Positions 24,301 to 35,734 are shown, counted from the stretch's first letter. The stretch is DNA of 64,000 bases from Gossypium raimondii (GCF_025698545.1 NC_068575.1:54011980-54075979), one strand, 5' to 3'. The notes: generated from the sequence alone by a model not told the origin. Numbers and translations: made by a program.

Positions 24301-25020
24301 GTTTGCTTGTTTCTTGTGTTTCAACACCTGGTCCACAAAATAGGGATAAATAAATTTTGGATAGAAATAGTGCATATAACTGCAAAGATCAATAGGATGT
24401 AAAATTTGATAATATGTACATAATCATAAAATTCTGAAAAAGATATTCAAGACTTTGATAGAAAAAACATAAAAAACTCGCCATAAGACCAATAAAAATA
24501 TTTCAGCTTTACATTTCATCCCACAAGGAAAGAAAGATACCTTATGAGCCGAGAATAAAACACATGGTGACTTTCCATCAGGCACAGGTTCCTCTATAGC
24601 ACTGGGAAGTTGCTGTTGCAGCTCAACCGACCCATTTGAAAAATATGGAGGAGAAGATGTGGGCAAAGACGAAGCTGATGAGAAAGCAACTGGCTGAGGA
24701 GTTGCAGGAGAGGTTCGGAAAGGCACAGCAGCAGGCCGGACTGGTGATGCAAATACAGGGGGGCCAGGGGGAGTACTCAAATGGGGAACAGAGCTTCCAG
24801 TTTTGACTCCATTTGCTGGTGATAGCATAGTGGGTAATTTTATTGAAGGGGAAGGGATCTGATCTTGTTGTGAAATTGGCGGAGGAAACCTAGGTGCCCC
24901 AGAGGAGATTGTGGGAGGAGCAGGAGACATTGCACTTTGATCAGGTTTAGACGAAAGAGAATCCATCTGAGGAGTAATTGTTCTAGAGTATCCAGGGGAA
25001 GCTTGTGGCGGAGTAGCCAT
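21362..25020 (-). CDS. SEC23: SEC23-family COPII coat protein, divergent plant paralogue
   Basis: Five coding exons on the minus strand: 25020-24541, 24327-22507, 21915-21799, 21692-21621 and 21499-21362. All have GT-AG junctions and give 875 residues. A Pro/Ser-rich N-terminus of about 150 residues precedes the Sec23 core. The zinc finger is C199-X2-C202...C221-X2-C224. The trunk domain follows ('VVLVIDECLDEQHLQ', 'RIGIILYGRAVSVYDF'), then the beta-barrel, helical and gelsolin-like regions ('VVLDHGTDVFIWLG'). Sec23 is the GTPase-activating subunit for Sar1 in ER-exit vesicles. Arg813 in 'GSSQARY' aligns with the known arginine finger of human Sec23A (Arg716), so GAP chemistry appears conserved although the C-terminus differs from canonical Sec23. 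The proline-rich extension matches my memory of Arabidopsis At4g01810 rather than the short SEC23s. A 5'-UTR intron is possible in 25.1-25.45 kb. Confidence 0.92.
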
Positions 25021-26059
25021 TGCAATTGAAAGTTTCCCTTAATTGAATATAATGCCGATCAAATTCCAGCTCTTGGAAGAGGATCAAAGGTGCAGGATTA
25101 AAGCGTTTGCGAAGAACTTCAACGCAATGTTCACCGGCAAAAGCCGAAAGAAAACCTTAAAACTCCATAAACAAACAAAGAACAAGATTGGATTTTGAAG
25201 GAAACCCAATTCAAGAGATCAATTAAGATTCAATAATGCCCCAAAAACTCACCACAATTAACCTTACAGGATAAAAAAAAAGGGGGAATTTGATCACTTA
25301 ACTCCCTATCTTCACCTCAATTCGAGATTCAATACAATCCCTTCTTCCGAAGTCCAATCTAAAATCCAAAATCGAAAAAGAAATGAGATTAAATTTAGGT
25401 TTTGTGAATATAATAAAAAATTAAGAAAATCCCAACCTGATACGAGACGGGATAAGAAAGAAAGAAGAGTGTTTTATTTGAATTATCAAGGAGTTGGAAC
25501 CCTAGCTACGTTTGACTCTTCTTGATCTAACTCTCTCTTTCTTCTCCGTCTCTTGTTGGGATTTCGGCGCTTAAGGTCAAGCGAAGGGAGCACCAGAAAC
25601 AGAGCCCGTTGCCATTGTCATTGATCTCCCATTTCAACCCACGGTAATGGTTCATTTTGCACTGCTGGCTCGATCGCTTCTTTTGATTGGTCGACCGCTG
25701 TTGACAGCAAACAGTGTGACGTGTTCTTCATTGAAACGACGCCGCTTCCATATTCCTACGTGTCAAGTTCATGACCCCTGGACTTGCATATTCCCCAAAT
25801 TGTTTAGAGGAAAAGAAACGAAGACGTATTGCTTGCATCAACGTTACCTATTCGATTATCATCGGTCCCAGCCTTGCCCTGGAAACGAATACGGTAACCT
25901 TTTATTGTAAATAAAATACCAAATAAAACCAAGAAAAGGCACTCACTTAGTACCACTGTTTGGTAGCTGTCGACTGTCGAGTTCTTAAAATCATGCCCAT
26001 TTTCACGACAAAACCCTAATTTCCTTTTATTTGCTTCCATTTGCTCCCTATCTCCGCCG
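25021..26059. promoter_or_regulatory. Head-to-head upstream region shared by SEC23 (-) and the desulfhydrase gene (+)
   Basis: The two start codons face away from each other across 1039 bases. On the SEC23 side a CAG|GTTGGG donor near 25437 (minus strand) could open a 5'-UTR intron. On the plus side 25600-26050 is the likely promoter and leader of the desulfhydrase gene. No clear TATA box was found. The region may act as a bidirectional promoter, but this is inferred only from geometry. Confidence 0.45.
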
Positions 26060-27415
26060 ATGCAGCACGATGACCCTAGAAACGGTGAGTCGACTCACCG
26101 CAGCTCCAAGAAACCCAAAATTTCATCTCAGTTCATTACTGAGTCGGATATCCGAGACGAGTTCTCTCACCACCACCCACGTGTCGCACGCATCAACAAC
26201 GGGAGTTTCGGTAGCTGTCCCGGTTCGGTTCTTGCTGCCCAACGCCATTGGCAGCTACAGTTCCTCCGTCAACCTGATGCCTTTTACTTTAATTCCCTTC
26301 GTGACGGAATAACGGCTTCGCGGAAAATTATAAAGGACCTCATCAACGCCGACCACGTCGACGAGGTCTCCCTCGTCGATAACGCCACAACCGCTGCGGC
26401 CATCGTGCTCCAACGGATCGGCCGCAGTTTCGCCGAAGGGAAGTTCCAGAAAAATGACACTGTTTTGATGCTCCACTGCGCGTATGAAGCCGTTAAAAAA
26501 TCAATCCAAGCGTACGTCACCCGGGCCGGCGGCTCGGTCATTGAGGTACGGCTTCCATTCCCGGTAAATTCAGAGGAGGAAATCATATCCGAACTCAAAA
26601 AATCGATCGACGAAGGAAAATCCAACGGTAGAAGGATAAGGTTAGCGATTATCGATCATATTACATCAATGCCATCGGTTGTTATTCCGTTAAAAGAGTT
26701 AGTTAGGATTTGTAGAGCGGAAGGAATAGAGCAGGTTTTCGTAGACGCGGCTCACGCTATTGGGAGCGTGAAAGTGGATGTCAAAGAAGTTGGAGCTGAT
26801 TTTTATGTTAGCAATTTACATAAATGGTTCTTTTGCCCGCCTTCTGTGGCATTTTTATACTGTAATAAATCGACTACATCGTCTGATTTGCATCACCCTG
26901 TTGTTTCTCACGAGTATGGAAATGGGTTGCCTATTGAAAGCTCCTGGACTGGGACTAGGGATTACAGTTCTCAGTTAGTTGTTCCTGCAGTTTTGGAGTT
27001 TGTTAACAGGTTTGAAGGAGGGATTGAGGGGATAATGAAGAGGAACCATGATCAAGTGGTGAAGATGGGGAAGATGTTGGTTGAATCATGGGGGACAAAT
27101 TTAGGGTCTCCCCCGGAGATGTCTGCTGCAATGATTATGGTTGGTTTGCCGTCGAGGTTGTGCCTTAATAGTGAGAAGGATGCTTTGAAGTTGAGGTCAC
27201 ATTTGCGGGATTGTTATGAGGTTGAAGTTCCAATCTTTCATCAGGTTCCAAAGGATGGGGAAGAGGGTGTTAGAGATAAGGATGGATTTATTACGGGATA
27301 TGTGAGAATTTCTCATCAAGTTTATAATACATTGGAGGATTATGAGAAGTTAAGGGATGCTATTAATCAGTTAGTCGAGGATGGGAAAACTTGCAAAATG
27401 CTTTTTAAGGAATGA
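26060..27415 (+). CDS. PLP-dependent aminotransferase class V family, L-cysteine desulfhydrase-like
   Basis: A single intronless frame of 451 codons plus stop, starting at a true ATG. The fold-type I PLP signature is clear: 'FVDAAHAIG' with cofactor-binding Asp229, and 'SNLHKW' with the Schiff-base Lys255. A 'SSWTGTRDYSS' motif lies further on, where class V enzymes contact the cofactor phosphate and substrate. The protein most resembles plant L-cysteine desulfhydrase (Arabidopsis At3g62130), which degrades cysteine to sulfide, ammonia and pyruvate; bacterial isopenicillin N epimerase is a more distant relative. Databases often call it chloroplastic, but the N-terminus here is charged ('RSSKKPK') and does not look like a transit peptide, so I favour a cytosolic or nuclear protein. 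Substrate specificity cannot be read from the sequence. Confidence 0.88.
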   Translation: MQHDDPRNGESTHRSSKKPKISSQFITESDIRDEFSHHHPRVARINNGSFGSCPGSVLAAQRHWQLQFLRQPDAFYFNSLRDGITASRKIIKDLINADHVDEVSLVDNATTAAAIVLQRIGRSFAEGKFQKNDTVLMLHCAYEAVKKSIQAYVTRAGGSVIEVRLPFPVNSEEEIISELKKSIDEGKSNGRRIRLAIIDHITSMPSVVIPLKELVRICRAEGIEQVFVDAAHAIGSVKVDVKEVGADFYVSNLHKWFFCPPSVAFLYCNKSTTSSDLHHPVVSHEYGNGLPIESSWTGTRDYSSQLVVPAVLEFVNRFEGGIEGIMKRNHDQVVKMGKMLVESWGTNLGSPPEMSAAMIMVGLPSRLCLNSEKDALKLRSHLRDCYEVEVPIFHQVPKDGEEGVRDKDGFITGYVRISHQVYNTLEDYEKLRDAINQLVEDGKTCKMLFKE

Positions 27416-28520
27416 AGAGGTAATTTCTATGACTTAATTTGTTCAATGTTGGATTGCTTTTGTGGCATTTTCTGTTAAGCAGTGTTACTTGTCTGCTTAA
27501 AGCTAATCATCGTTGCTCTTTACCTTTAATGAGAACATATATAATGTTGAAACCTAAGACCGAGTTAGTGTTTCTTGTTATTATTAATTGTGTTCCTGTA
27601 GAAAGTCTTATGCTCCTGAATCTATTACTAGGAAAAACCAATATTTCTTCAATATCTCTATGCCTGTGGAAGTATTCTGATTCTCATTTAATTGCACCAT
27701 GATGAAATTGCATGTGAAATGTCGTAACCTGCCTATTCCTCTTGGATCTTTTCTCTGCTTTCTTTTTTTGTTTGTATCGCAATACTAATGGAAGACTGGA
27801 ATTAGGTTAATATTAGTAACCAGAGAATATATATGTGTGAATGACATTTCTAAAAACTTAGTAGTTTACTGCTCATACTGATGCATTAATAATTCAGGGA
27901 ACCTATATTCACGGGAGGTGGAAAGGAGAGGCAAAAAGGGGCTTGGGACAGTTGATTTCATGCTAGATATAACTTAATGTGCCTTTTCAATTTGTATGAA
28001 ATTTATTCTAATCCATAAGATTATGTACCTTGATTTCTTCTATTTGCGCTTGTCAGGCAGTCATAAAGGTTGGAGCAGCTTTCCATGGAATAACGTACGT
28101 GCTTTGCCAGTTTTCTGATGCTTGCGACATCACACAGTTTTTAAAGAACCAAAAATGATTGGGAAAGAGAAGGTAAGAAGTAGCTATTATATGTGCTTCT
28201 TGGAACCGCGAAAGTGTTTTGGAATAACTTTTTGCAAATGTAGTCTGACAGGTGCCTAGGGCTTTGTATCAATCCCTTATAGTTCGGCAATAATAAATGT
28301 ATGAATGAATCCAGCATTTTTTAGCAGTTAAACCTGCTTTCAGCTGAAATTTATTGTTAATTAATTGTATCACAATATTTTGAATTTATATGTATGTGTA
28401 ATCGGTATATCCTTGTCTGATATGAATTCCATAAAGCAAGCGTCTTTAGCATTTATCAACACATCTTCATACGTTATCCCCCAACAGCATTGTCATTTTT
28501 TATTCATGAAAACGGCATGA
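27416..28520. other. 3' region of desulfhydrase gene and spacer
   Basis: 27416-28300 is moderately AT-rich and could be a long or spliced 3' UTR: possible intron-like boundaries occur, but no coding frame is supportable. The open frame at 27439-27702 has no recognisable domain. Nothing else seen. Confidence 0.5.
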
Positions 28521-31500
28521 AGCCTCAGGTTACATTAGACAAAAGAATGAGCAAGTCGGAAGGTGTGGGCGCTACAATATTACAACAAGAGCCCAATATT
28601 TTCCAATCTTTACAAGAAACTGGCTTCTTTAATCTTTGAATAAGCTGCAGACAATCAAGACTTCACAATAATATGAGACCAACCTTGTAACACCCCAAAC
28701 CCGGTCTAGACATTATGGCCGAATTTGACGATGTCACATGGAAAGGGATTTGAAGACAAGATTGTCGAGTTTAAAAACCGTTACAGTAAGTTAACTTTTA
28801 TTTAATTCGAAAAAAACTAGTTGATTTGCTTTAAAACTTGTCTCTTAGCAGAAGCTTTTGTAACCAATTAATTTAGGGAAAATCGTTTTTAGTTACGAAA
28901 AACCTTAGTTTTTAGAGAAAAAAAACCGTGTTTTGTGGAGTTGCAGTTTAAAAAAAATCCATAAAAAACAGTATAAAATCTCAAATTTAAAGCTAACCAG
29001 TCCATAATTCAGAAGATACATCAAAAACCCCAAATAAGTAATAAATTCTAGGCATTAACGGAAAACAGTCTAAAATTTACGTGTGGCCACCATCGAGTCC
29101 TCCGCTGCACCGACTCGTTAAGTCTGGGGATTACCTGTACAGATTAAACAGAGAAAGGGTGAGTTTTCGTAAACTCAGTATATAATCCCCACGGAAAACA
29201 TGCATACAGATAATCAACAGAATTCAGTCAGATACAGTCTCAGAAATACATTAGGGTCTTGGCCCATATCAGATACAAAATGCAGATATAGTAAATCAAA
29301 ATCCTACCCACCAATCTCTACACACCATCTCCGTCCAACCCTACACACCATGTGTGGATTAAATCAACTCACCCATCCCTACACACCATGCTGTACCGAA
29401 ATGCAACACATAATCAGAAGGTTGCAGCTCAGCTGCAGATAACAGGCTTAATAGCTTTTCAGACACTTCCTCCAAATATCATGAACCCACCCTAATGCAA
29501 TGCAACATACAAAATATGTCACGCCATTATGCAATTAATAGTACATACATTCAGATATCATAAGTCATGCTCGGTATAAAAATCTGACAGACAGATCACA
29601 CATATAGGGGTCTAAGCTTTACCGACCCTACAGTAGGTCCACAGTCAACTTAGGCGACCTGTGCAACCTTACAGAACTTTTTAGAAAAATGGGCTCACAT
29701 TCCCATGTGGCTCACTCGGCCCAAATTGGCTTTGGTCACGTGATCCATTTTTAATGTAACACATGCTAGTTAATTATTCACATATATTTTCACTATTTAC
29801 TTATATGTTCCTTCAAAGCTATCTACTTGAGTCACTGTTACTAAATTATTTATATCTTGAGCTACAGAATTCCGAATTAAGATCCGCTTGATGTCTTTGA
29901 AACTAGACTCAAATACCTTTCTACTATAAAATTTTCAGAATTTTTGGTTCAACCAATAAGTACAGTAAAATCTTCAAAATTACCCTGTTCTACTGTCTGA
30001 CAGCTTCATCCATTCTTTGCTAAAAATTAATTATCTCTTAGTACAAAATTTGGATGATGTTTCCATTTTTTTTATTGAAAATAGACTTATTAATAATTTA
30101 AACATGTGAATTTTAACTCCTAATTATTTTTCTCCAATTTTTGATGATTTTTCAAAGTCAGAACAGGGGAACCCGAATTCATTCTGATCTTGTCTCACAA
30201 AGTTTATTATACCTCACGATTTATAATTCCATTACTTACACCGTTTCTTCTATGAGAAACTAGACTCAATAAGTTTTAATTCAATATTTTATTCATCCTC
30301 TAATTCGATTTTCACAATTTATGGCGATTTTTCAAAGTTAGCCTACTGCTGCTGTCCAAACAGTAAGCAATTTCGGCTTTTCGCCGAATCTTTTTTTTTT
30401 TGTGTTTCGGGTACACACCTGATTTTGTTTGATGCTAAAACAGTCCTCGAACACTCCAAAGCCTATAATCAAGATACTCAACATCAATGTAATGGATTTA
30501 CAAGTGAATTGACAACCAAGAACGAACCGAAACCCAACTTACCACCAACGATAACCCTCCGTTTAACTATTGTTAAGACGAGAACACTGAATTCACCAGT
30601 CCAAGCCTCCCCCTACGCCCAAACTGCAGAGAAAAAATATTATCACTTCAGTCGTTAAGATATTCATGATAGAAACAAAGAGAAACACTTACCGAAACTA
30701 AGCGAGCACTAACCGCGTGCGAAAATGAAGGAAAATAAATGGATTAGGTAAAAATCAAGAAGAAGAAAAAGAAGAGAAATATGAAAAAACTTAGAGAATT
30801 TTGGCAAGAGGAGAGGGAGAAGAATAGACAGCAGAATTTTTTTTTCAAAAAAGAAAGTCAAAATTCGGTTATGGGAAAAAAAATAAAATAAAATCTCGAT
30901 AACCCCAAAATCCCTTAATCTTTTCCCCTAACTCTCACTACACTTCCACTACTCAGAATCCCTCTATTACACAACTCTATCCCGAAATCTAAGCAAAAAA
31001 AAATCCTTGCCTGTATAGGTATTCGAACACAAAACTTCCACCATAATAACGCACTATTTAACCACCAAACCAACAAACCCATTCTGATATAATTTACCTA
31101 ACAATCAAATAAAAAACTACTGAACAAGAGTAAAGCCTAATTCATTCAAAATACTAAAATTTGCCTAAGTGAAGGTTTGAACTTATGACCTCCCAAACAC
31201 TCCCAGAACACATAACCACTAAAACTAACAGATATTTGTGTAATATTTTCACAAAAACGAAATTAGAAATTTTGGGGCGTTACAAACCTCTTTGACTTGC
31301 CAAGGAGCAGAGTTGACGAACTGTAATGGTTTCAGCAGAGGTGTAAGGACCTTATCACCATTATAGTCCCTGCAAATCACTGCAATATCAAATTATGCAT
31401 CACAATTAAGCTTCAATCAAAGGCGAAGGAAGATTTTGCCAATTTAGTGAATCTTTGCAGTCACTTCCAGCCCCAACAAGAGGCAAAGAGATCCCTGTTC

Positions 31501-31880
31501 ACACAACTCAAAAAGCCTCCTGAGAATGTTCTAAAAAACAGAACAGTTTCTGGCCTTCCATAGAGGCCAACCGCACAAACAAAACAAGCTCTTTCATACC
31601 AATAGAGACCTTCATATCAATAGAGACAAACATGGCGAGAAGGTTTGCAACATCATCCCCAGCATTTCTTAAAACTAGATAAGCCTTCTCGGCTTGTTCT
31701 GTAATTAAACTTCAAATCGAGAAAAAAGTATGTGTTCCAACAATTCTGAATCATGTTGGAAACAACGTTCCTAGCAGTAATAAGATTATGACAAACTCTC
31801 CACACGAAATTCTTAACCTTGTGAGCCACAATCGAATCCCAAATCTGCTAACATCCTTTTTAACATTAAATTGGTGAAAT
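28521..31880 (-). mobile_element. LINE remnant (RNase H and upstream region), split by a solo LTR
   Basis: The minus strand of 31290-31880 reads, with breaks, as the zinc-finger-to-linker part of a plant LINE, ending near 'LKPLQFVNSAPWQVKE'. The frame resumes at 28530-28685 with RNase H-like fragments ('VESDCLQLIQ'-type and 'LGSCCNIV'-like words, imperfect). The 2.6-kb insert at 28686-31284 separates the two halves. There are many stops, so it is non-functional. Outer limits are approximate. Confidence 0.5.
28686..31284 (-). mobile_element. Solo LTR, Del/Tekay-like (Ty3/gypsy), about 2.6 kb, TSD AACCT
   Basis: The plus strand starts TGTAACACCCCAAACC and ends GGGGCGTTACA, so the ends are both TG...CA and inverted to each other. 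AACCT lies directly outside on each side (28681-28685 and 31285-31289), a perfect 5-bp target duplication. The TGTAACxCCCC end is characteristic of Del/Tekay chromovirus LTRs. Internal phrases such as the reverse complement of 'ctcagtatataatcccc' suggest the minus orientation. No internal gag-pol accompanies it. Confidence 0.85.
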
Positions 31881-32033
31881 TATAGCATGTTTATCTATAT
31901 AGCCACTGCGAATCGGTTAGTTGCATGTTCATCGGTAGTAATGGGGTTTTTTTACAGAAATAGGTTGAAAAAAAATTAATACTGAAATAGGTTGCCAGAT
32001 AGACTATTTACCAAAATGGGTTATTTTTTTAAT

Positions 32034-32275
32034 GGCGCCTATCTGAGAGGCGCTAATGATTATTTTATATTAATTTTTTAATGGTGCCTATCTGATAGGC
32101 GCCAATGAATATTATATATTAAGTTTTTTTCTTTTAATAAAACATCATTAATTTTTTCCCGGGTCAGTATATGACCCGGTATAATACAAAGTAGTGGCGC
32201 CTATCTCAGAGGCGCCAATGGTGGTGCCTATCTGACAAGCGTCACTAGTTGTGTCATGTTGTGAGGCGCCAATGG
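32034..32275. repeat. GGCGCC-containing palindromic repeats, left subterminal cluster
   Basis: Several imperfect copies of the palindrome-like unit ggcgcctatctgagaggcgc occur, at about 32034, 32083 and 32195, with partial ones at 32222 and 32260. They contrast sharply with the AT-rich surroundings. They lie just inside the left terminal inverted repeat, where MULE transposase-binding sites would be expected. Confidence 0.8.
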
Positions 32276-32604
32276 TCTTATTTTTTCCCTCTATATACCC
32301 CCGAAACACAGACATAATTTTTAGCAGAGGAACGGAAATAAGAAGGTAGGGAGAAGAAAAAAAGAAAGGAAAACAAGAAGAATGATACAAACAAGAAGAA
32401 TGATAAGGTATTTTGGTTTATTTCTTTTTAAATAGAATGCAGAGTCTTGTTAGTAATTTTATTATTTAAAAGTTATTTTGTTAGGTTATTAATTTTGTTA
32501 GCTTCTGAATGAAAAATTTTGCATTAGAAATTTTATGTAAATTTTTTGCATTTCGAAACTATTTTAAGAATTTTGAAATTTTTTTAACAGATCTAGTATT
32601 GAAG

Positions 32605-33520
32605 ATGGAGAATCAGTTTTTTGTATGCGTTTATTTCGATGGAGAAATTTTGACAACAACCGTGGGATGTATTTTTGAATGTCGCAAACAAGTAACAATG
32701 AGATTTAATAAAAATATCTTGTTTGAGGATATGAAGGAAAAATTAGTGAAAAAATTTATAGACGTTGTGGGAGAAGGATATCAAAACTTTTCTACAAGTT
32801 TCCAGTTTCGACAGATCCAATAAAATTTACTGAAATAGAACTTGTAGATGATGAAGACGTGGAGACAATGGTCGCTCTTTATTGTGGGACTCAGAGTAAC
32901 CAAAATGCATCGATTCAGTTATTTGCTGAGTTAGCCGGTGTGGAGGCAAATGAAGATCCCACTCCATTAAGTGAAGAAGATGGAGTTCAAACGCCGTGTA
33001 TGGTGGTTCCGGTATGGTATGTTGATAGTCAATCAACTATACACGAGATCGATATTGATCTTAATGCTGCACCCGAGACTGATGTGGTTGGTGATGATGT
33101 ATACTATAGTAGTGATCTTGTTGATCACGAAGTTGATAGTGAGAGTGATCCCGACGTGGACAAGGTCCTGGATGATATTGACGACGAAGGCGTGAATGAG
33201 GATGGAAACGTTAACGCATCTTCAGTTGGAAACCAAATTCGTCGTATTGTGATGCACAATAATCCTGGGGCACACATGTCTCAGATAGACCCCGATGCGG
33301 CGCGGGCAGCAGAGTTTTCGGAGTACCCTGAAATACTACTTGTTCACAGAATGACCGTATATTCTGATCCAAAGGAGTTGTTCGTGGGCCAGAGATTTGA
33401 AAGTAAGGAAGAATGCATATTTGTCATTAAGTGGTATAGCATGAATATATCAGTAGACTACAAAGTCGTCGAGTCTAAACCAATATTATATATATCAGTA
33501 GACTACAAAGTCATCGAGTC
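32605..33520 (+). pseudogene. MULE transposase N-terminal fragment (PB1-like region and start of DNA-binding domain)
   Basis: It starts at ATG 32605. The first frame runs to 32823, but a frameshift near 32775 moves the meaningful reading to the frame of 32859-33572, where 'PIKFTEIELVDDEDVE' continues the protein. An acidic middle region follows ('EIDIDLNAAPETD', 'DSESDPDVDKVLDDIDDE'). After it comes the start of the plant MuDR DNA-binding domain ('LFVGQRFESKEECIFVIKWYS'), which ends in a short local duplication (two 'SVDYKV.ESKP' copies at about 33447 and 33498). The catalytic DDE domain is missing. Confidence 0.75.
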
Positions 33521-33777
33521 TAAACCAACATTAAACTCTTTAAATTATAAACAAAATTATTTACTAAAATAAAACATTACTATTTTTCTTTCTTTCTTCT
33601 TCTTCTTCTCTTCTTCTCCTTTCTCTCTTTTTTTTTCTCTCTACCGTTCATGCAAGGGGCTTGGCTTGGGGACCATTTACTTATAGTGGCCAAAATTGTG
33701 GTGTTGAAGGGACAACACCATCTTTGCTTTTGCGTTGCAAATGACAACAATGTGAATAAGCGATCTTGCCAAGGCCA

Positions 33778-33985
33778 TTGGCGCCTCTCTTTGAGGCTCA
33801 ATTAATGGCGCCTATCTGACAGGCGCCACCTGAATACCCATACGACCCGTTGACCGTATTTTGACCCGTATTTCTATTTAAATATTTTTAAAAAAATAAA
33901 AAATAATATTTTATTCAAAAAAAATTATTATAAAATATTCATTGGCGCCTCTGAGATAAGCGCCATTACAATAAATAACTCGAGA
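33778..33985. repeat. GGCGCC-containing palindromic repeats, right subterminal cluster
   Basis: Copies of the unit in the left cluster occur at about 33780, 33806 (ggcgcctatctgacaggcgc), 33944 and 33975, some shortened to 'gagataagcgccatta'. They lie just inside the right end of the 2.1-kb MULE. Confidence 0.8.
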
Positions 33986-34390
33986 TAAGCGCCATTACAA
34001 AAAATAACTAATTTTGGTAAATAATTTATCTGACTACGTATTTCAATATTAAAAATTTTTTTTAACCTACTTCTGTACAAAACCCGTAGTAATGCATTAC
34101 CAAATTTTATGTTAGAACCTGCGATTGGAAAACCGAGGAGGAGGAGAGCGGAAAGAAGGGAAATGATGAAATTTTGGCACAAATTTTGCAGAACAAACTA
34201 AAAACCACAAGCTGCATTCGACATTACTCTAAAACGTGAAAGATAAAAGCATTTTACATTATCACCTAGACTGCTAGAGCCTAGATTTAAAGTAGTTTCA
34301 TCCATGCCAATAGCTCATCCACTATATTTCCCCTATTCACACTATTAACAAATTCATGATCGTAATCGAAGAATGAAACAAAATGAAGAC

Positions 34391-35734
34391 TCAAGAAGAG
34401 AGCATCAGACATTCATCATCTATGTTCTTGCCCAAAAGATTTGCAACGATGAGGTCAATGTCTTGCAACCCAACACCCGTGCATGTAGGATTAATCCCAA
34501 GTCTAACAGAGTCTTCATTGATTCTCGTTGTAGTTTCCGTTTGAGAGTTCAAGACCCTCACATTTGGAGAGGTCTTGCACTTCCCCATGCATCTGCACGC
34601 CACAACAGTGCCTTCTGCACCCACCTTCCTTTCAAATTCTTCTAACAACGCCGCAGCTCCCATCTTCTTGCACTTGCCACCCATGCAAACTTCAATCTTC
34701 TTGGTTGATGTCCCTTCCACAAGGGTGTTGCTCTGCCCATCCTTGAAGCCATTTGAACTGCAACATTCACCATCCAATCCAGTAAGAGGAACTCGTATCC
34801 GAATTTGGGGGCTTGAATCTGAGTTTTCTAGTTCCATGAGCGAGTTAGCTAATGTTGCTTCCTCTGCCACCGTTGGAGCTTCTATAACTATCTCTTCGGG
34901 TCGTTTCAAAGCATTGCCAATTGGTGTTTCTGACTCTAGGGAAGGTTTCAAAGCATTGTTTCTCAGGGCTTTCATGTCAACTACCTCCCCACATTCGCTG
35001 TCACTTGATTCAGAGGAAGATGATGATTCTGATTTCCCAAAAGTGGCTTTGAGCTTGGCTCGTTCCTCTTTCAATTTTCTCTTCAACTCCTTTTGTTCTG
35101 ATTTCAATTTTTGCAGTTGGGCCAGCAAAACACCGCTTGCTTCCTGAAAGAACAAAACAACATATGAGGTTTTAATCCAATATATCACAAAAATCCCACT
35201 TCAAATTTTCATTTTTCACAATTCTCATACAAAGAAAGCTTCTTAGTTTAATTAAAGAGCAATTAAACCATTTTGTCACGGCACGAACCAGATCAAAGCA
35301 ATCACAAAAAAACAGAAGTAGAAAAAGAAGACGGAAAATTAATATCTTACATGAATCATCGTGGCCTTAACTTCAGCGGCCAATCCAATCCTAATATCCT
35401 CGCCATCAGCAATCTGAGGAAGCATGGACAAGTCCTTGGACAATCGCTTGAGAAGCTTCAGCTTCTTCTTGACCTGTTTAATCTCACAGCTCTTTCCCTT
35501 GTCTTTCTTCGTGGCATCGCCACTACCACCACCCCTCGGTGACACATAATACTGGACATGCCCTAAATCAGAAAACTGGCAACTCAATCTCCTGCAAGAT
35601 TTAATCCTCGGCCTAACTGAAACCCTGGAATCTCCAACACCATGATTCAACTCCCTGGAAAACCGTCCGCTAAAATCAACCCTAGCCGCCGGCAACCTTG
35701 AAACTGTCTTGCAAACAATGCCAGAGGTCTCCAT
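34391..35734 (-). CDS. DGAT3: DGAT3-type soluble diacylglycerol acyltransferase / [2Fe-2S] thioredoxin-fold protein
   Basis: Two exons on the minus strand, 35734-35351 and 35143-34391, joined at CAT|GTAAGA...TTTCAG|GAA, giving 378 residues. An in-frame upstream ATG at 35803 would add 23 residues; the METSG start is preferred as more like family members. The N-terminal half is basic, then comes a Lys/Glu-rich coiled coil (about 135-160) and a Ser/Glu-rich linker (165-180). The C-terminal domain has C281-X4-C286 and C313-X3-C317, a thioredoxin-like [2Fe-2S] ferredoxin pattern. This layout is that of plant DGAT3, first described as a cytosolic acyltransferase in peanut and later as an iron-sulfur protein in Arabidopsis (At1g48300). 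It has none of the membrane segments of DGAT1/2. Whether acyl transfer is its main role is still debated. Confidence 0.87.

Larger units (their letters stand above)
31944..34085 (+). mobile_element. Deletion-derivative Mutator-like element (MULE), 2.1 kb, perfect 9-bp TSD
   Basis: GTAGTAATG flanks the element on both sides (31935-31943 and 34086-34094), a perfect 9-bp duplication, the Mutator hallmark. The left end begins GGGTTTTTTTACAG and the reverse complement of the right end begins GGGTTTTGTACAGAAG; similarity continues for about 95 bases ('taggtt', 'tttaccaaaat', 'aatggcgc'). It carries only the N-terminal part of a MURA-type transposase, followed by unrelated sequence and a TC-rich tract (33590-33640). 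It lacks the DDE catalytic core and must be non-autonomous. Confidence 0.9.

Noticed and set aside
24328..24375. Separate SEC23 start at 24375
   Set aside because: These codons are intron sequence before the acceptor at 24328; the exon joins to 24541-25020 and the 160-residue Pro-rich N-terminus.
27439..27702. 87-codon frame after the desulfhydrase gene
   Set aside because: No recognisable domain or splice support; more likely 3' UTR or spacer.
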